64,000 bases of DNA from Euonymus europaeus (GCA_963580455.1 OY756958.1:29524501-29588500); one strand, 5' to 3'; positions 23,823 to 36,965 are shown, counted from the first letter of the stretch. A program made the numbers and translations. The notes: generated by a model from the sequence alone, not told the origin.

Positions 23823-26800
23823 TTAGTAGCTATTCTGCCATAGCTGTTGGGCCTGTTTAGGCTGTTGGCCTTGAGAACCACCAAGAGAACCATCTCTAGT
23901 GTTTTGTTGCTGCTCCAGTGAGATACCCGCCTGAGACTGAGTGTGGTAGAAATTTGGGTATCCAAGAGCGCCAAAATGCTGTGATGGCTGCTGACCTTGC
24001 CGGAACCCACCAGGCTGCTGATTCTGTCCCTGGAAACTGTAATACGTACTTCCCGGGACAGCCGACATTGTTCGTGAACCAGGTCCATGAACCCACATAC
24101 CCGAGTTATCATTCTACCAAACAAGGAAAAAATAGAAATGAGATTCAAAGACAAACTAAACAAATGGAGAATACTTTTGAATGGAATGAAGAGGATGTTG
24201 GGATATAAATATTTATTAAGAACATACAGCCAACAACTGTTTTCCCAGCCCTTAAAGAAAAAACATGTTTTCTTACCTACTAGTGTAAGATAAAGATAGC
24301 TCCCGTTATCATCACTTCGATGGGATGGCATTTTGCTAGGTAAAATTATGAAACAAACAAACATCTCCACGGCCATTTCCATGAACAATTTACTCTTTTT
24401 TAAGAGACAAAAGCTCATCTAGTAAGTTGCTTTTTGTTGATACGTTTCAGAGAAACATGCAAGTGCTGAGTTAAAAAAAGAACTGGAAACATCTTCAAAG
24501 TTGTTTGTTTTTCAAAAATAGTTTTAAGTAGCAGTTTTTCTTAAATTTAAGATTTCAGAGAACCATGCAAATACTGACTCGAAAAAGAAAAAAAAAACTG
24601 GAAACATCTTTAAAGCTGTTAGTTTTTTCAAGAGTTTTCCTAGCAGGTCATTCTTAAATTTAAGAGAGAATACAAGAAAACAATTTCATTCAAGCCATAT
24701 ATGTTAGTGTTTTTTTATTCCCAAAAAGGTTCTCCTTTCATGTACTTGAAAAAACTATTCTCATAACACATTACCAAACACACCCTGCTACTTCGTTTAT
24801 ATAAAACATCATCAGCACTTGAAAAAATATTACCTGTTGCAGTGAGATCAGATGATTGCCATCCTTGTACTGCGAACTCAAAACATCATCATAGCCTATG
24901 GTTGTTCCTGCAGGAGCAGAGGGTGGATTCAGAGGAAAGTTCCCTCCAGGAATGCTCGTTGAACTTCCAAATCCATACCCAGAGGCGATCGCAGCGGTCT
25001 GAGGCAAGCTACTTACAGAAACACTATTTTTATATTGCGGGAGCATAGCTGCCAAAGATTGATGGTAGGTACTATTACCAGCAAATGCTTGCTGGTATGC
25101 AGATGGCATGTATGGATAACTCTGAGGCAAGAACGGATAACCAATCATATTGGCAAAAGGTCCCAAAGGAAGAGTATGTTGAGAATAGGGGTGCATGGCA
25201 AGGTGCTGTGGAAGAGCAGGTCCTGTGGCAACACTTGCACCAGGCAGTGTCTGCGGAGTTGGCTGAGGTGTCGAGATACCACCTTGTCTCAGAGCCTGCA
25301 GACGTACATAATCAGAACACGCAATAGAAAATATTGATAAAGATGATACACAGAAGTTTCTAAACCACGATGTGTATGTGAGGAACCATTATCAAAATAA
25401 AAATAAAAATACACATTGCCAATATCATCTTTTCTCAAATAATACATGGCTGAGCATTATTTTTCAGTTATTCATGAACTAAGTTGAAGTGGCAAACATA
25501 CAACAGTCAGTGAGAGATGCAGATATCATGTCTATGGCATATCTAGACTTCCGAAGCCAAATAATTAAGAACATTTTTCCACTAGAGTTTTGCGGATATA
25601 TTACAACTTACAAGAGAAATAGTCAACGTCAACAATAACAGAAATAAGATGGGTGGTGCCGCTACAAGATTTCCTGATGATAGACAGCCACAGGAATAGA
25701 TTGCAGATTAGTATTCTTCCCGTTACTTATACTCGAAGTCCTCTCAACTCTTGCAATAAATTTAGGCACAAGAACTTGCACTATTCAAATAATGAGGTGA
25801 CAGATTATATAGTTATATAGCATCATTTTTGCAGAAATACAGATGAAGGAAAAATTAGAAAACCACTTGCACTTATTGGAGGCTCAGAAAATTTGCAAAA
25901 AAAAAAAAAAAATCACACACAAATGTATATTGCATTTGAATCCTCATATGCTAGCCACTAGTCCCACTAAAACTCCGAACAAGTATTTTAAATAGCCAGA
26001 TGTGGCTTACAGTACTAAGAGAGGACAAATAAATAAAGAAATTAGAGGAGATTCAACCTTCCACTGTCAAAGAAGATGGCAGTCATAGAATAGACCAATA
26101 ATCAAAGACAGATAGCTGAGCAAGCCACAGTATGAATCTAAAATACTAGAACTATCAATTATCTTTCATTTCAGATATAACATATTCCCTTAGAAAAAAA
26201 GAGATATCGGAAAAGGGTTACCTCAGACATTGAAATGCTTGGACCACTGATGGAAGAAGCTGTGTTGCTGTACTTAGTGGACATTGGTTGCATCACAGGG
26301 AAGGGTGAGTATGGAAGATCAGGCTCCCTCCCAGTTTGAACATTTGAAGCCAACAAAGTGCTGGGTAATGAATTTGTATACGCCTGCTATAGTGACAACT
26401 TATGGGGTAAGAAAAGGCATTCAACCAAACTACCAGCATAGTTCATTACAATGCAACATACCGAAACAACTGCAGCACACATATTCAAAATATAGGTAAT
26501 GAAGACAATGGAAAATTGGCAATGACGGTTAAAAGCTTGATATCATAACCGCAACAATACATCTCTTTAGAAGCATCCTTTCTTCCAGGCTGGAAGAAGG
26601 GATGCTTCTAAAGAGATGTATTGTCAAATATAACCAGAAAAAGAAAACATCGTTCCATCACCAATCCTGAGTATACATTACAAAGATCATGCTGGCGAAC
26701 ACAGAAAAAAAGCCTCAAAAGTTATGAATGACAGATATCTTTATGGCAATGCCCCTTCATCAGAAGGGAACAAAATTTCGTGAACACTAAATAAACTGGA

Positions 26801-29800
26801 ATTACAAGACTGGAAGCCTAAATACTTTCTTGGAATAAAAATTTTAGTTCAACATCCATGCAACAATATTGTAAAATTTTACATTCAAGTTGATCCGCAT
26901 TCATTAAACCCACAAATACATATATGCAACAATAAAGGGCTAAAAGTACAAATTCCACATGCAATGGTAATAAAACTATCACATACCATCATACTAGAGA
27001 AAGGAGTCTGATTCTGAATCTGGGAGCTCGTCTGTTGGTGATTAAATGCAGCATTCAACAGCTGAGTGTTGTCATAAGTATAATTAGGCGAAGAGGAAGG
27101 AAATGCATACTGCTTCCCCTGAGGAGCTTCAGCAGTTTCTTGTTTCAACACCTCTGGCTGTGAAACTGAAGGAGACTCATAATTACCAGCACTGACACCA
27201 GCGCTATGAACAAAATCTTCATCTGGGTTATTTCTGAGATGTTCGTCTCCATAATAGTCGGGGTTTCTGAAGGAAATTATTTTGATACTATTGTAAATAG
27301 TGAACAAACAGCAGAAAGAAAATAATATTGAACGAGCACTTATAATAGGGTGAGACTGAGATTATTCTGAAAAACACACCTAGCGTCTGAGTGTCTCATC
27401 GATGAGGCATCTGGTGCTTCAATTGTCTCCTCCGGGTCATTTTTCATTGGCATCGAGACAAAAGGACCAGAAAAGGCAGAACTGATACCAGATCCAAAAC
27501 TTCCAAAGCTCAAGTGTGCACAATCCTGAGTATGAACTTGCAAGTGATCTGGAATCACAACAGCAGGATTATCTTCTTCAGGTTGAACCACCCCATCATT
27601 GTTCTGTAAACTCAGTTGCCGCAAGTTTGCAGTCAGTGATGTAGCACCATCTTCAGCTGAAATAGGTGACATGGAATATAATATTTTGATCGAATGATAT
27701 ATTAAAATGACTAGAAGGGTATATTAGAATGACTAGAAGGGTATAAACAATAGTATCCTGGTTCATATCAGGTAGTTAATTGAATCATATTCTTTAATTA
27801 GCCTTATCTAGTTATCTTAAAGAAGAAGAAAAACTTTACATGCACACCAATATCTAAGAACTAGTTTCAAAAACAAAGTGATATTTCTATCACATCCTCA
27901 CCTTCATTAGACTCAAAAACATTTCTCTGAGCCGGGTAGGAACCCATGTTACCATACAAATTATCATCATATAGAGATGAATCTCTAGAATCTTCCTCCT
28001 GCATGCTTCTACTGGATATAGAAGCAGGTCTAACATGATTTGCATCCAAAGATTCATCATGACCATCATCTGCTATTGGGACATCATCTAAATGCGACTT
28101 TAAATGGGGGTCACTTCTGTCAACATGCGACTTAGATGAATCTGTATAAAACTCACTATCTGCAGCTACCTCTAAAACAGCAGGCGCACTAGGAGCAGGT
28201 GGCCGCTCTATTGATGGCCATTCATCATTGGAAGAGACGGGATAACTTGTAGCAAATTCCGGTTCAGTGTTCATCTGTGAAAGCTTGGGAGGATAATCTA
28301 CTGATGAGTGAAAATCGTGATGCAATGAAGCTGAAGCAGCCAGACTGTCACCACTGTGGTGAGGTGGATTTGGCATCAAAGGGGCCCTATTTTGAGGCTT
28401 ACCCATCTTCACAATGTCAGCCATTGATAACTGTCCAGGAACACCGACCCAGGCGGGTTGCATTCCAGAAGAAGGTTGCAAGGATGAGGAGATCCCATCA
28501 CCTGAACCTACTGCTGACATTTTACTTTCTGTATCGACATAATAGTCGCTGCGAAAGACATCAAAGATGGATGAGAAAGAATTGACTATGAACTTAATAA
28601 AGTTATTCTGCACATCAGAATTGAATACATGATTGCAAGAAGTAATTCAAGTCGTCAGATAAAAAAAGAACTATGAAAGTCAACCAGCTACAGTTTTAGG
28701 AACTACAATGTCAACTTCCAGTATGTAAACCGCTAAAGCATTTATGCACTGGAAATGGAAACCCTTATCAAGAAAATGATGAGACCACCTGAGCAAGAAA
28801 AACAAGATAAAGCAGGTCAACTTGCTGCACAAAAGCTTAAACTATGAAGTATGAACTTAAGCTTCTCAATTATTTTTTTCTTCCACGTCTTTTTTCTTTG
28901 TCAAGTAAGGAATACTACTGCATTGAGTGAGGCTGTGACCGGTGATGAAAGGTTCAAGCATATGCCTCAACCACACCCCGCCTATAGCTGAGATACTCTA
29001 GCTGATTTTTCTGCCAAAAGGCCAACATTTTCGTAATCAATGCTATGATTTTGACTTGAACAAAATCCCAAGAGCAACTGTCAAGAAACTAATAAGACTG
29101 CACACTAGAGTTGTTCGTTAGTTAGCTTACAATTGTTTCAGCAAAAGCAAATCGTAAATTTTTTGGTACAAAGAGCTGATGGAATATACTACAATTTGGA
29201 GGATAAAAACCAGAAAAGAATTCATGATTTGTTAATACTTGTGTCTTGTCAGACACTCAGACTATGTGGTTAGCAAGAAATAATAGGCATTTAGAGAATC
29301 AAAACCAATATGTAACGCTGAAAGAACCTGGTTTCATGTTTTATTTTGGAACGGAGGGGTGGTGGAGAGGGATGATAATGTAAATGATCGGTTACAAAAC
29401 TGATGTACTTTGTGGCACTTCCGTAGTGCCCTTGCATCTAATTTCTTTTTCTAATCAAAAAAATTGAGAAGCACAGTTCTACTAAATCAACTGCCTTTGA
29501 ACACTAAATATGAAGCAAAATGCAAATAAGTTTTTGCCAGCATAAACACCAAAGACTCAAGATAAATATTAGGAAATAAGGTAGTCATATGAAGTTATGA
29601 TAGAACCATAATGTCATCTTCTATGGTATTGACTATTGTAATTGATGACCTCGATCAGGAAAAAAATATACAAATGAACATTATATGGTTTAACAGGAAT
29701 AACCTCTGGGATGAATGTTGCCAGTCTGTGTTGTTCCCAGCAGTACCGGAAGCATAAGATGAAGAGCCTCCAGAAGCATGTGATCCATTTTCCTTCTTGT

Positions 29801-32177
29801 ATGAAGGTTTGCTATGTGAAAAACTGGACTCTGACCAACAAATAATAAAGGATGCTTGATAAGAATAAGATAAATTTATCAATACCAAAATCACTCAATT
29901 GAACACTGGTCTATCATCCAACAATTTCACTAGAGCAGGCCATACCATTAGAGCTGAACTGGCTCGAACCACCACGTCCAGCATAACGATCTGCACCACC
30001 CCTACCACTACGGTTTGAAGTGTTAGTAGCACCACGAGATCTGGTATCCGTAGAATCCTTATTCTGAAGAGAAATGAAAGTGAAATAGGATATCAAAAAA
30101 CACCTCCACAAGAGAAAACAAGAGTCTTCAATGTATAAAAAATAATGCAATACAACAGGAAACACATACTTATAACTTATTATAATCTATAATTAACACA
30201 TTAAATATAAATTTCAAGTTAAAAGCTTAAATTTGCAATTTGCAAGAACACATCTAATACCAATCTCTTCTAAACTTCAAAGGGGATCTAGTTATCTACA
30301 TATCATGACATGGTACATAGAAACAAAATACAAGAAAGGAAAGGCTGCCCAGTGCACAATGCTCCACAGTGGTTGGCCAAGGTCGGCAAAAAAAAGCTTG
30401 TACCCTCATTGCACAGAAAGACAGTTTTTGTGGCTTAACCCTATGAAGCCAATAGAAATTCTCCCAGTGTGTAAAGAAATGAATACTGAAAATAAAATTC
30501 TATTAAACTGGCACCAAGAAAAATTCAACTTTATAATAATCATTGCACACCTCTTTTTTCTTGTCCCGTTTGCTCTTCACCTCATGAAAAGGATCTGCGC
30601 ATTAGACTTTACTATCAGATGGTATGAGAAAAAGTCATAACCACCACAACTTATAGCCAACAAAAAGTGATGCCCATAAATATTAAAACTTCAGATAAAA
30701 AGAAAAAATTTGCAACCGGTGAAATAGTCCAAATTAAAGAATTATACAGTAAGATGCAATTAAAAAAACTTCAGCAGAATGCCTGGCAATATTCAATGCC
30801 AAACCAGCTGTAATTGGCCCCAATGTCTAAAGAGTTGGTAGGAGAAAATGCATAGAAGCACATCCATCAACTTAAATGGGGAGCTACTTGATGAATAATG
30901 AATTCTTTTCTCTATTAGCCATCAAAGGGTCAAATCAATTAACAATACAGGATACAATTGCATTTCACAAAAGAAGTGCGTGGCTCGGGTTTTCACATTT
31001 ATGATTACAAATGCTTGAGCCTAATAAGGGAAACTTAGACACTATTACTGATATCAGGACATCAATCAATCCTCATTAAGGTAATGAAACATCCCACTGA
31101 GACCACCACGCACTGCCTCCAATTAATATTATGAACCATGGGTGTAATGTTTGTCCTCCTGTCTTAAAGTATGCATTGGCATGCATCACATTGTATCATC
31201 CATTGGCTTAGAGTCCATCATCAATGTTAAACATTTATGTTATTGTTTGCTCAAAAAGCAAAAAGATACGCATATACAAGGATAAATTGTATGTCATGCA
31301 CACCTACATGCTTATGGAGGCTTATGCACATTTGATAGTATATATTTCTGCAAATATGTATTGTCACCCCATATCCCAATACCAAGATAGATAGATAGCT
31401 CTGGATACTTCCATGTACAATAACAATCCTACAATAGAAGTCCCAACATTTTAAGGAGAGTGCGACTTCTTTAAAACTTTTCACTCTGGCAAAATTGGAA
31501 CTCCAACTGCAATGTAGCTCACTAGCTCTAAAAGGCAAGACTTTTGAACAGTTTCATAAGATATACCCAGACAAGGTAAAAGTAAATCAAAACCCAAACT
31601 TGACTGCATAGTTGATTCAAAAGCGTATTAATGTTGCTACTTTCACTTCTTCGCAAGCCAGACACAGAGAGTTCAAAACTGCCGAGACTGGTGTGTAAGA
31701 CTATAGTGTGAAAACTAATTTGAGAAAATCTAGGAACTAGAAGAAACAAAAAAACAGATTGAGCTTTGAATGATTAGTTCATAGTCAATTTTAAACCCTA
31801 GTTACTGAAAACGCCACTCTCAAATCAATCTTACGCCACCGCTAGACTAAAGAAAAATCTCCTCTTGTACAAGGAAGGAAACGCAAGACTCCCAAAAAAC
31901 AGACAAATTCAATTTTCAATAATTTTTCTGCAATTCATCGGCAACCAAAGAGACCATAAGAAGAAGAACAGAAACCTTGGGAGAGGAGGCGATTGACGGC
32001 CTCGTTAGGGTCCATGTTACACTCCTTGAGCATGGCGTAGATCTCCGCGTCGGGAGAATTCACAATCTCCTTAACAGTCTGCATCAGCTTCCTTGTCCCC
32101 GCCGATACGGACGAAATTCCAGCACTGCCCTTGCCATTGTTGCTCGCCCCAACCCTTCCTCCTCCCTTGGCGCTCAT
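23823..32177 (-). CDS. GBF-interacting protein 1-like (DUF1296) protein
   Basis: Ten coding exons: 32177-31976, 30594-30551, 30063-29946, 29830-29704, 28548-27902, 27656-27380, 27266-26987, 26383-26222, 25295-24834 and 24113-23823. They give 869 residues with every phase matching. Residues about 25-85 (TRKLMQTVKEIVNS, MLKECNMDPNEAVNRLLSQ, DPFHEVKSKRDKKKE) are the DUF1296/UBA-like domain that defines plant GBF-interacting protein 1 and its relatives. Next is a basic Gly/Arg region (SNRSGRGGADRYAGRGG), then PAWVGVPGQLSMADIVKMGK, a conserved short motif of the family. The long remainder is disordered and rich in Ser, Pro and Gln, with FANMIGYPFLPQSYPYMP and a Gln-rich tail. GIP1 in Arabidopsis assists DNA binding of G-box factors in the nucleus; a transcriptional co-factor role here is inferred. 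Remembered nearest relatives are At1g29350 and At1g29370. Confidence 0.9.
24446..24663. repeat. Intronic tandem duplication, about 108-bp unit
   Basis: Two adjacent diverged copies (24446-24553 and 24554-24663) both run TTCAGAGAAMCATGCAA, then ACTGGAAACATCTT, AAAG and TTCTTAAATTTAAG. They lie in the last intron of the GIP1-like gene. Confidence 0.7.
26554..26624. repeat. Near-perfect 71-bp palindrome in an intron
   Basis: Arms of 35 bases (26554-26588 and 26590-26624) are inverted copies around a single central G. The arm starts ACAATACATCTCTTTAGAAG and continues CATCC..TTCTTCCAG. One mismatch is seen (T versus C), which would be a G-U pair in RNA. It lies in the GIP1-like gene intron between 26384 and 26986. 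Confidence 0.9.
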
Positions 32178-33224
32178 CTCTCTCGCTCTAAACCCTATCC
32201 CTCTCTCAGATCTGAGGAGAAACGAAGCCGTTTACAAGCTTTTCCCTTGCTCTCTCTCTTATTTTCTTGCTGCGACGAAGAGAAAGAAAGAAGAAGATAT
32301 CAAGCGCTCTGCCCCCTTTTGCACCGAAAACCCTTCCCTCTGCTTTGTGTGTGTGAGTGCAAATAATATTATTTTTTTTAATTTCTTTTTAAAACATCGA
32401 ATTTTAGTGGAAATACAAAACAGTGTCGTTTCATGCAAGTACTATTTAGATTATGCTATGTATTTTACTGTTTGCGGAGCAAGTAATCCAAAGTTTAACA
32501 TTCCTTGAACAGCAACTTTTTAGTTTTTAGCACATGAATACTACACGTGGCTTTCCTAATCTTAATTTGGTCATAAATTTTTCCTTAATTTTCCCGATAT
32601 GATTTTCAAATTCAAATAGATTCCTAATTTTAATTTGCTCATAATTATTCTCATAATAGGATATTTTTGTGTTGTGGGACAACTCGTATACATCCGCTCT
32701 TAATTAAATAATTAATAATTGGTGATAGGCGGGGGAAACGCGCCTCAAAGGGGAGTTTAAAATGCCATTTAAGAGATCATCATTGTGTTTATCCACAATT
32801 TTGGTTTTTACATAATATTAATAAATAAATACTCGTCGCCTACAAGGTGACCAAATAAAAACTCGCTTTCTTGTAGTGGGTTACCTAACTTGTAATGCTG
32901 AGAGTCTAGAGGATTGGACAAATTATGCGGATGATCTATTTTTTCGATTCGAATTATATCAAGTTTGGAAATACGTTTATATCTAAAATTTGAGTTTGAA
33001 CACAAAAAATTGTCTGATTTAAATCGGATCAAGACCAAAATACAAATATCTTATCCGATTTAGTTGTTCAAAACTCTGATTAGATTATCGTTTGATTTAT
33101 TTGTCTAGATTTAACCTAATTGGGATCTGGTCAATTAAATACGTCCTAAAATTCAAACAAATCCATATATGAACATGCAATATCTCCTAAACATTCTACG
33201 TTGTTTGACCCATCCCCAAATTTT
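32178..33224. other. Upstream region of the GIP1-like gene and intergenic DNA
   Basis: Bases 32178-32350 contain CT-rich tracts and are the likely 5' leader and core promoter of the minus-strand GIP1-like gene. The remainder to 33224 is AT-rich without a supported gene. Short frames at 31977-32508 on the plus strand are antisense shadows of exon 1. Confidence 0.5.
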
Positions 33225-34127
33225 GGATTGGGGGACTGTCCGGTTCTAGTCTGTGCGGTATGTGTGCTGTATTGAGTCCTGATCGTTGAATATTTTAATT
33301 ATGATCAAATGGTGCACAGCAACCCAAATCAAAATTGGGCAAAAAACACGTGGGATCCATTTCACCAAAAGCCCCCCTCTTCTCTGACTGTATTATCGCT
33401 CTCTGTAAATCGAGTAATCTTGCCATCTCACCGTCTTGACCGATCTTACCGTCTCAACTGATCTTGCCGTCTCGACTGATCTTGCCACATATTCGAAGGT
33501 ACTGAGAAATCATTGTAATCTTTGTTACCTAAAGCCTTATGCGAAATCGTGCTTTGTTTCGTCATTTGAACACCAAGTTTCGCCACTGGTTTCGTTGTTA
33601 TTGAGGCAAATTATGTTGCCATTTTCACAGTTTAATTTCGTCATTTTTTTGCCACCATTTTTTCCGGCAACCTTGATTTCAATAGGGCTCTAGTAGGATG
33701 AAGAGATGACTTTGATTTCGATATGCAATATTGGTAGGGCTTGATTTCATGAAGAAATTTCCTTTGTAGAGAAGAGGAGAGAGGGATAAAAGATGAAGAG
33801 AGGGAGAGAGGCGTGACTTTTGCGGGAGGAGGGAGAGAGAGAGAGGAGGAGGAGAAAGGACATTGGTAGGGCTTGATTTCGTGAAGAAACTTCCTTTGCA
33901 GAGAAGAGGAGAGAGGGATAAAAGATGAAGAGAGGGAGAGAGGCGTGACTTTTGCAGAGAGAGAAGATGAGGAGAAAGGAGAGAGAGAAATATCTTTATT
34001 TTTTTGGACTCAAATGTCCAATTTTAAGTTGGGTTGTTATGTGCCGTTTGATCACAATTAAAATATCCAAAGGTCGAGATTTAATACAGCACACATACCG
34101 GAGAGATTAGAACCGGACAGTCCCCGG
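33225..34127. mobile_element. Long-terminal-inverted-repeat DNA element, 903 bp
   Basis: Inverted ends of about 130 bases pair GGGGACTGTCCGGTTCTA, GGTATGTGTGCTGTATT, ATATTTTAATT and GATCAAA with their complements at 34000-34125. Flanking direct repeats ATCCCCAAATTTT lie at 33212-33224 and 34128-34140, a likely target duplication although longer than the usual 8-10 bp. The inside holds about three copies of an 18-bp repeat (CGTCTCAACTGATCTTGC type, 33430-33490). It also holds two direct copies, about 95 bp each, offset by 133 bp (33729-33823 and 33862-33956). It could be a Mutator-like non-autonomous element. The frame 33436-33693 is made by the repeats and is not a gene. Confidence 0.78.
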
Positions 34128-34369
34128 ATCCCCAAATTTTTGTCACCCCTAATTGAATCCACTATCATTTAGTTGGCCAACTTTTAGAATCTTAAGCCCA
34201 CTAAGGAGGTGGAAGTGGACTGGTCTATTAATTGGGCCGAATTTGGGTAGATTTTCCAAGTTTTCAAATGTAATTTATATTGTCAAATGTTCGCATTCTT
34301 AATCATGAATGTTAGTCGCATTCCATTTTTATCTAAGTATATCTCACTGGATAGTGATAAATTGTCCTT

Positions 34370-34545
34370 ATTTTAGAAACTCATGATAACTCATATTTAA
34401 ACAATAAGTGTTAAAATCTAAAGGTAACATATTCGTTAAACTCTAATAGACTCGTGTATTGAATTTTCATACTATAACCTAAACAATAAGTGTTAAATCT
34501 TAAAAGTAACGATTTCGCTAAACCCTAATAAATTAATAATTAATT
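34370..34545 (+). repeat. Dispersed repeat family, locus 1 (about 84-bp units)
   Basis: Two units share AAACAATAAGTGTTAAA, then TTCGCTAAACYCTAATA and CTCGTGTATTGAATTTTCAT. The same family occurs at about 58590-58860 in the same orientation and at about 56060-56350 in the opposite orientation. It lies just left of a Mutator-like element. Confidence 0.65.
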
Positions 34546-34599
34546 TTAATATAATCATATAAATGTTTAGCGTATTGATTAAGGTAGTAGAATAATTAA

Positions 34600-36470
34600 G
34601 GGGGATTCACCAATAAATTCTTTAATAAAAATATGTATTTCATTCACTCCCTTCAATTTTTTAATATTCTAAAACATCTTTTAAATAATTCTGGACAAAA
34701 CTACCATTATTCCAATAAATCCTTATGTGTATGACATATGCTGACATCAACAGATTCTTTTTCTTTTTTTTCTTTTAAAAACTTTAAAACAGTTTTATCT
34801 CTCAAAATACAAGTCAGATTTTTTTAAAAAAAATATGTTCATAATCAACACGAAAAACTCTTTCCAATGAAATTCATCATCGATATGTTTAAATGTTCAT
34901 TCGTCAAATCCTCTGAATGAAATCAGATGATTTCTCAAACTTATCCAGAATTCAGAGGATTTCTCAAAACTCATCAAAACCAATCAAAAGAGTTTTCAAA
35001 ATTAAGCAAATAAATTCAGATGATTTCATAAAAATATATCAAAAAAATATAGATTTTTTGAAAATCAAACAAAAAACAAACAAAAAATTTCAGAAGATTT
35101 CACAAACTTGTCACAAATTTAGAGGATTTCACAAAATTTACCAAAATAAATCAAAGAAATTTTTGAAATTAAGCAAAAAAAAATAGAGGATTGCATAAAA
35201 TATATAATAAAAATTATAAGAATTTTTGAAAATCAAACAAAAAATAACCCGAAACTCTAAATCCTAAACCTAAAATCCCAAAATCCTAAATACTAAATCC
35301 TAATATTTTAAATCCCAAAATCATAAAGTATAAACATTAAACTCTAATATTTTAAACACAGACTCTTAAACTTTAAACCTTAGAAATCCTCTGAATTTTA
35401 CAGAAATCCTCTGAATTTTTCATAAATCCTCTGAATGTAAACAATTCTAGTTTTAATTTTGAACAAAAAAATCTTATAAATAATTAAGAAGAATTTACAA
35501 AAATAAGAAGAAAATCTTAAAATTCTACTAACATATATTCTTAAACCCTAAACCTTAAGTCCTAAACCCAAAAATCCTAAATAATGAATTATGTTCTCCT
35601 AAACCCTAAAACCTTATACCATAAACTCTAATATCTTAAACTTCAAAACCCTAAACTTTATCAAAATGAAACAAAAAAACAACTAAAAATTTAGATGATT
35701 AGAGGATTTCTCAAACTTATCAAGAATTCAGATAATTTTACAAAACTCACCAAAACAATTCAGAAGAGTTTTTGAAATTATGCAAAAAAAAAAATCAGAG
35801 GATTTCTTATCCAGAATTCAGAGGATTTTCACAAAAGTCGCCAAAACGGTTAAAAATTGTTATGGTATTTTGTTTTGTTTCAAATATGAATTGAGTTTTA
35901 TTATGATATTATTCTCATAAGTTATTAGCTTTGGTTGTTAGTGAAGAATGTAATAAAAATATTGACATTTGTATTGAATAACTTTTTGTTGATGGATAAG
36001 TGTTTCATTGTTGATTTTGATAATATAATGATTCACATATTTTAATGTATATGCATAGGTTACTGAGTCAATTAAATTTTACACATGTGAGTGCATGCGC
36101 TTAATTTTCATGAAAGAAAAAAAATTTGGTTGATCGACTCTTCACTTTGATTCATCAAAAGTGAAAATATTAGTTTATCTTTAAAAACATATAGATAAAA
36201 TACATGATTTTCATCCAACTTTCTGAGATTGTATTTATATTTATTTTATTATAATAATTATTTCATAAATAAGGAGCAATCATGTACTAATAAAAATACG
36301 GATAGGTTTAAATGAGGGGAGGATAAAATTATCATTAATTGAGGTTAAAATTTAAAGTTATCCTTATTGAGCTAAGCTTCAAATAATTGAGAATGTATTG
36401 GGCTACAAACTTTTTAAAAAGACTAAATGAAATATAAAATCCATATAAAGGACTTATCACCAAATAATTC
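34600..36470. mobile_element. Mutator-like non-autonomous element, copy 1 (1871 bp)
   Basis: Flanked by exact 9-bp direct repeats AATAATTAA (34591-34599 and 36471-36479), the duplication length of Mutator-like elements. The left end reads GGGGGATTCACCAATAAA and the right end, complemented, GAATTATTTGGTGATAAG, so terminal repeats are short and imperfect. Copy 2 at 51759-53625 is collinear and, by eye, well over 90 percent identical. Inside are about ten copies of AATCCTCTGAAT in both orientations plus degenerate CCTAAACCCTAAA tracts. The frame 34917-35186 (Lys/Ile-rich, low complexity) is a by-product of the repeats. There is no transposase. Confidence 0.88.
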
Positions 36471-36589
36471 AATAATTAATCAGAATATATAAATTAAAAT
36501 AATAACTAAATATGAATTATCATTTTCCTATCTCTCATAAAAATAGAAATAAAAAGCAAAATACATACATTTATGAGTTCATTCTAAGT

Positions 36590-36965
36590 TCCATTTTTAA
36601 AATTTTTTGCAAAGATACCCACCACATCTCTTTCAGGAATTCTATCAAACAATTTCACGGCAAAGTAACACATTGCATCCCGCGTACATTCTCACAAGCG
36701 AGCTAGCAACGATGACATTAAAGATGCTATGAGGCCATTCCAAAGAGCAAGATCTAATGGGTTGTTCATGGATTTCAAATCAAGCTTCGCATGTTGATGG
36801 TACCGACAAGAGACAGAGGTTTATAAAAGGTTCTTGCACAAGACAACGATGTTTTGCAGGCCTAGAGTGACAACTCTCTGGTCCTTGCTTGTGTGACATA
36901 GAACTAAAGCATGTTCTCAAGAGAGACAACAGCTTCGTCGTCTCCATTCAAGAAACATGAACGCA
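36590..36965 (-). pseudogene. PPR (PLS-class) pseudogene fragment
   Basis: Minus-strand translation in shifting frames gives RVVTLGLQN, LCKNL, then NNPLDLALWNGLIASL, and in another frame SSLVRMYAGCN, then AVKLFDRIPERDVVG. These are typical successive repeats of a plant organellar RNA-editing-type PPR protein, similar as I recall to At5g27110. There is at least one frame change, in-frame stops and a deletion between WNGLIAS and SSLVRMY. It begins about 120 bp right of the Mutator-like copy 1. Confidence 0.75.

Noticed and set aside
33436..33693. Plus-strand 85-codon frame with repeated STDLA
   Set aside because: The repeat comes from the 18-bp minisatellite inside a DNA transposon; the rest has no domain.
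34917..35186. Plus-strand 89-codon frame with a similar frame in the second element copy (52073-52321)
   Set aside because: It is low-complexity Lys/Ile/Phe sequence produced by the AATCCTCTGAAT repeats, and the two versions differ in length and end sequence, so no protein selection is evident.
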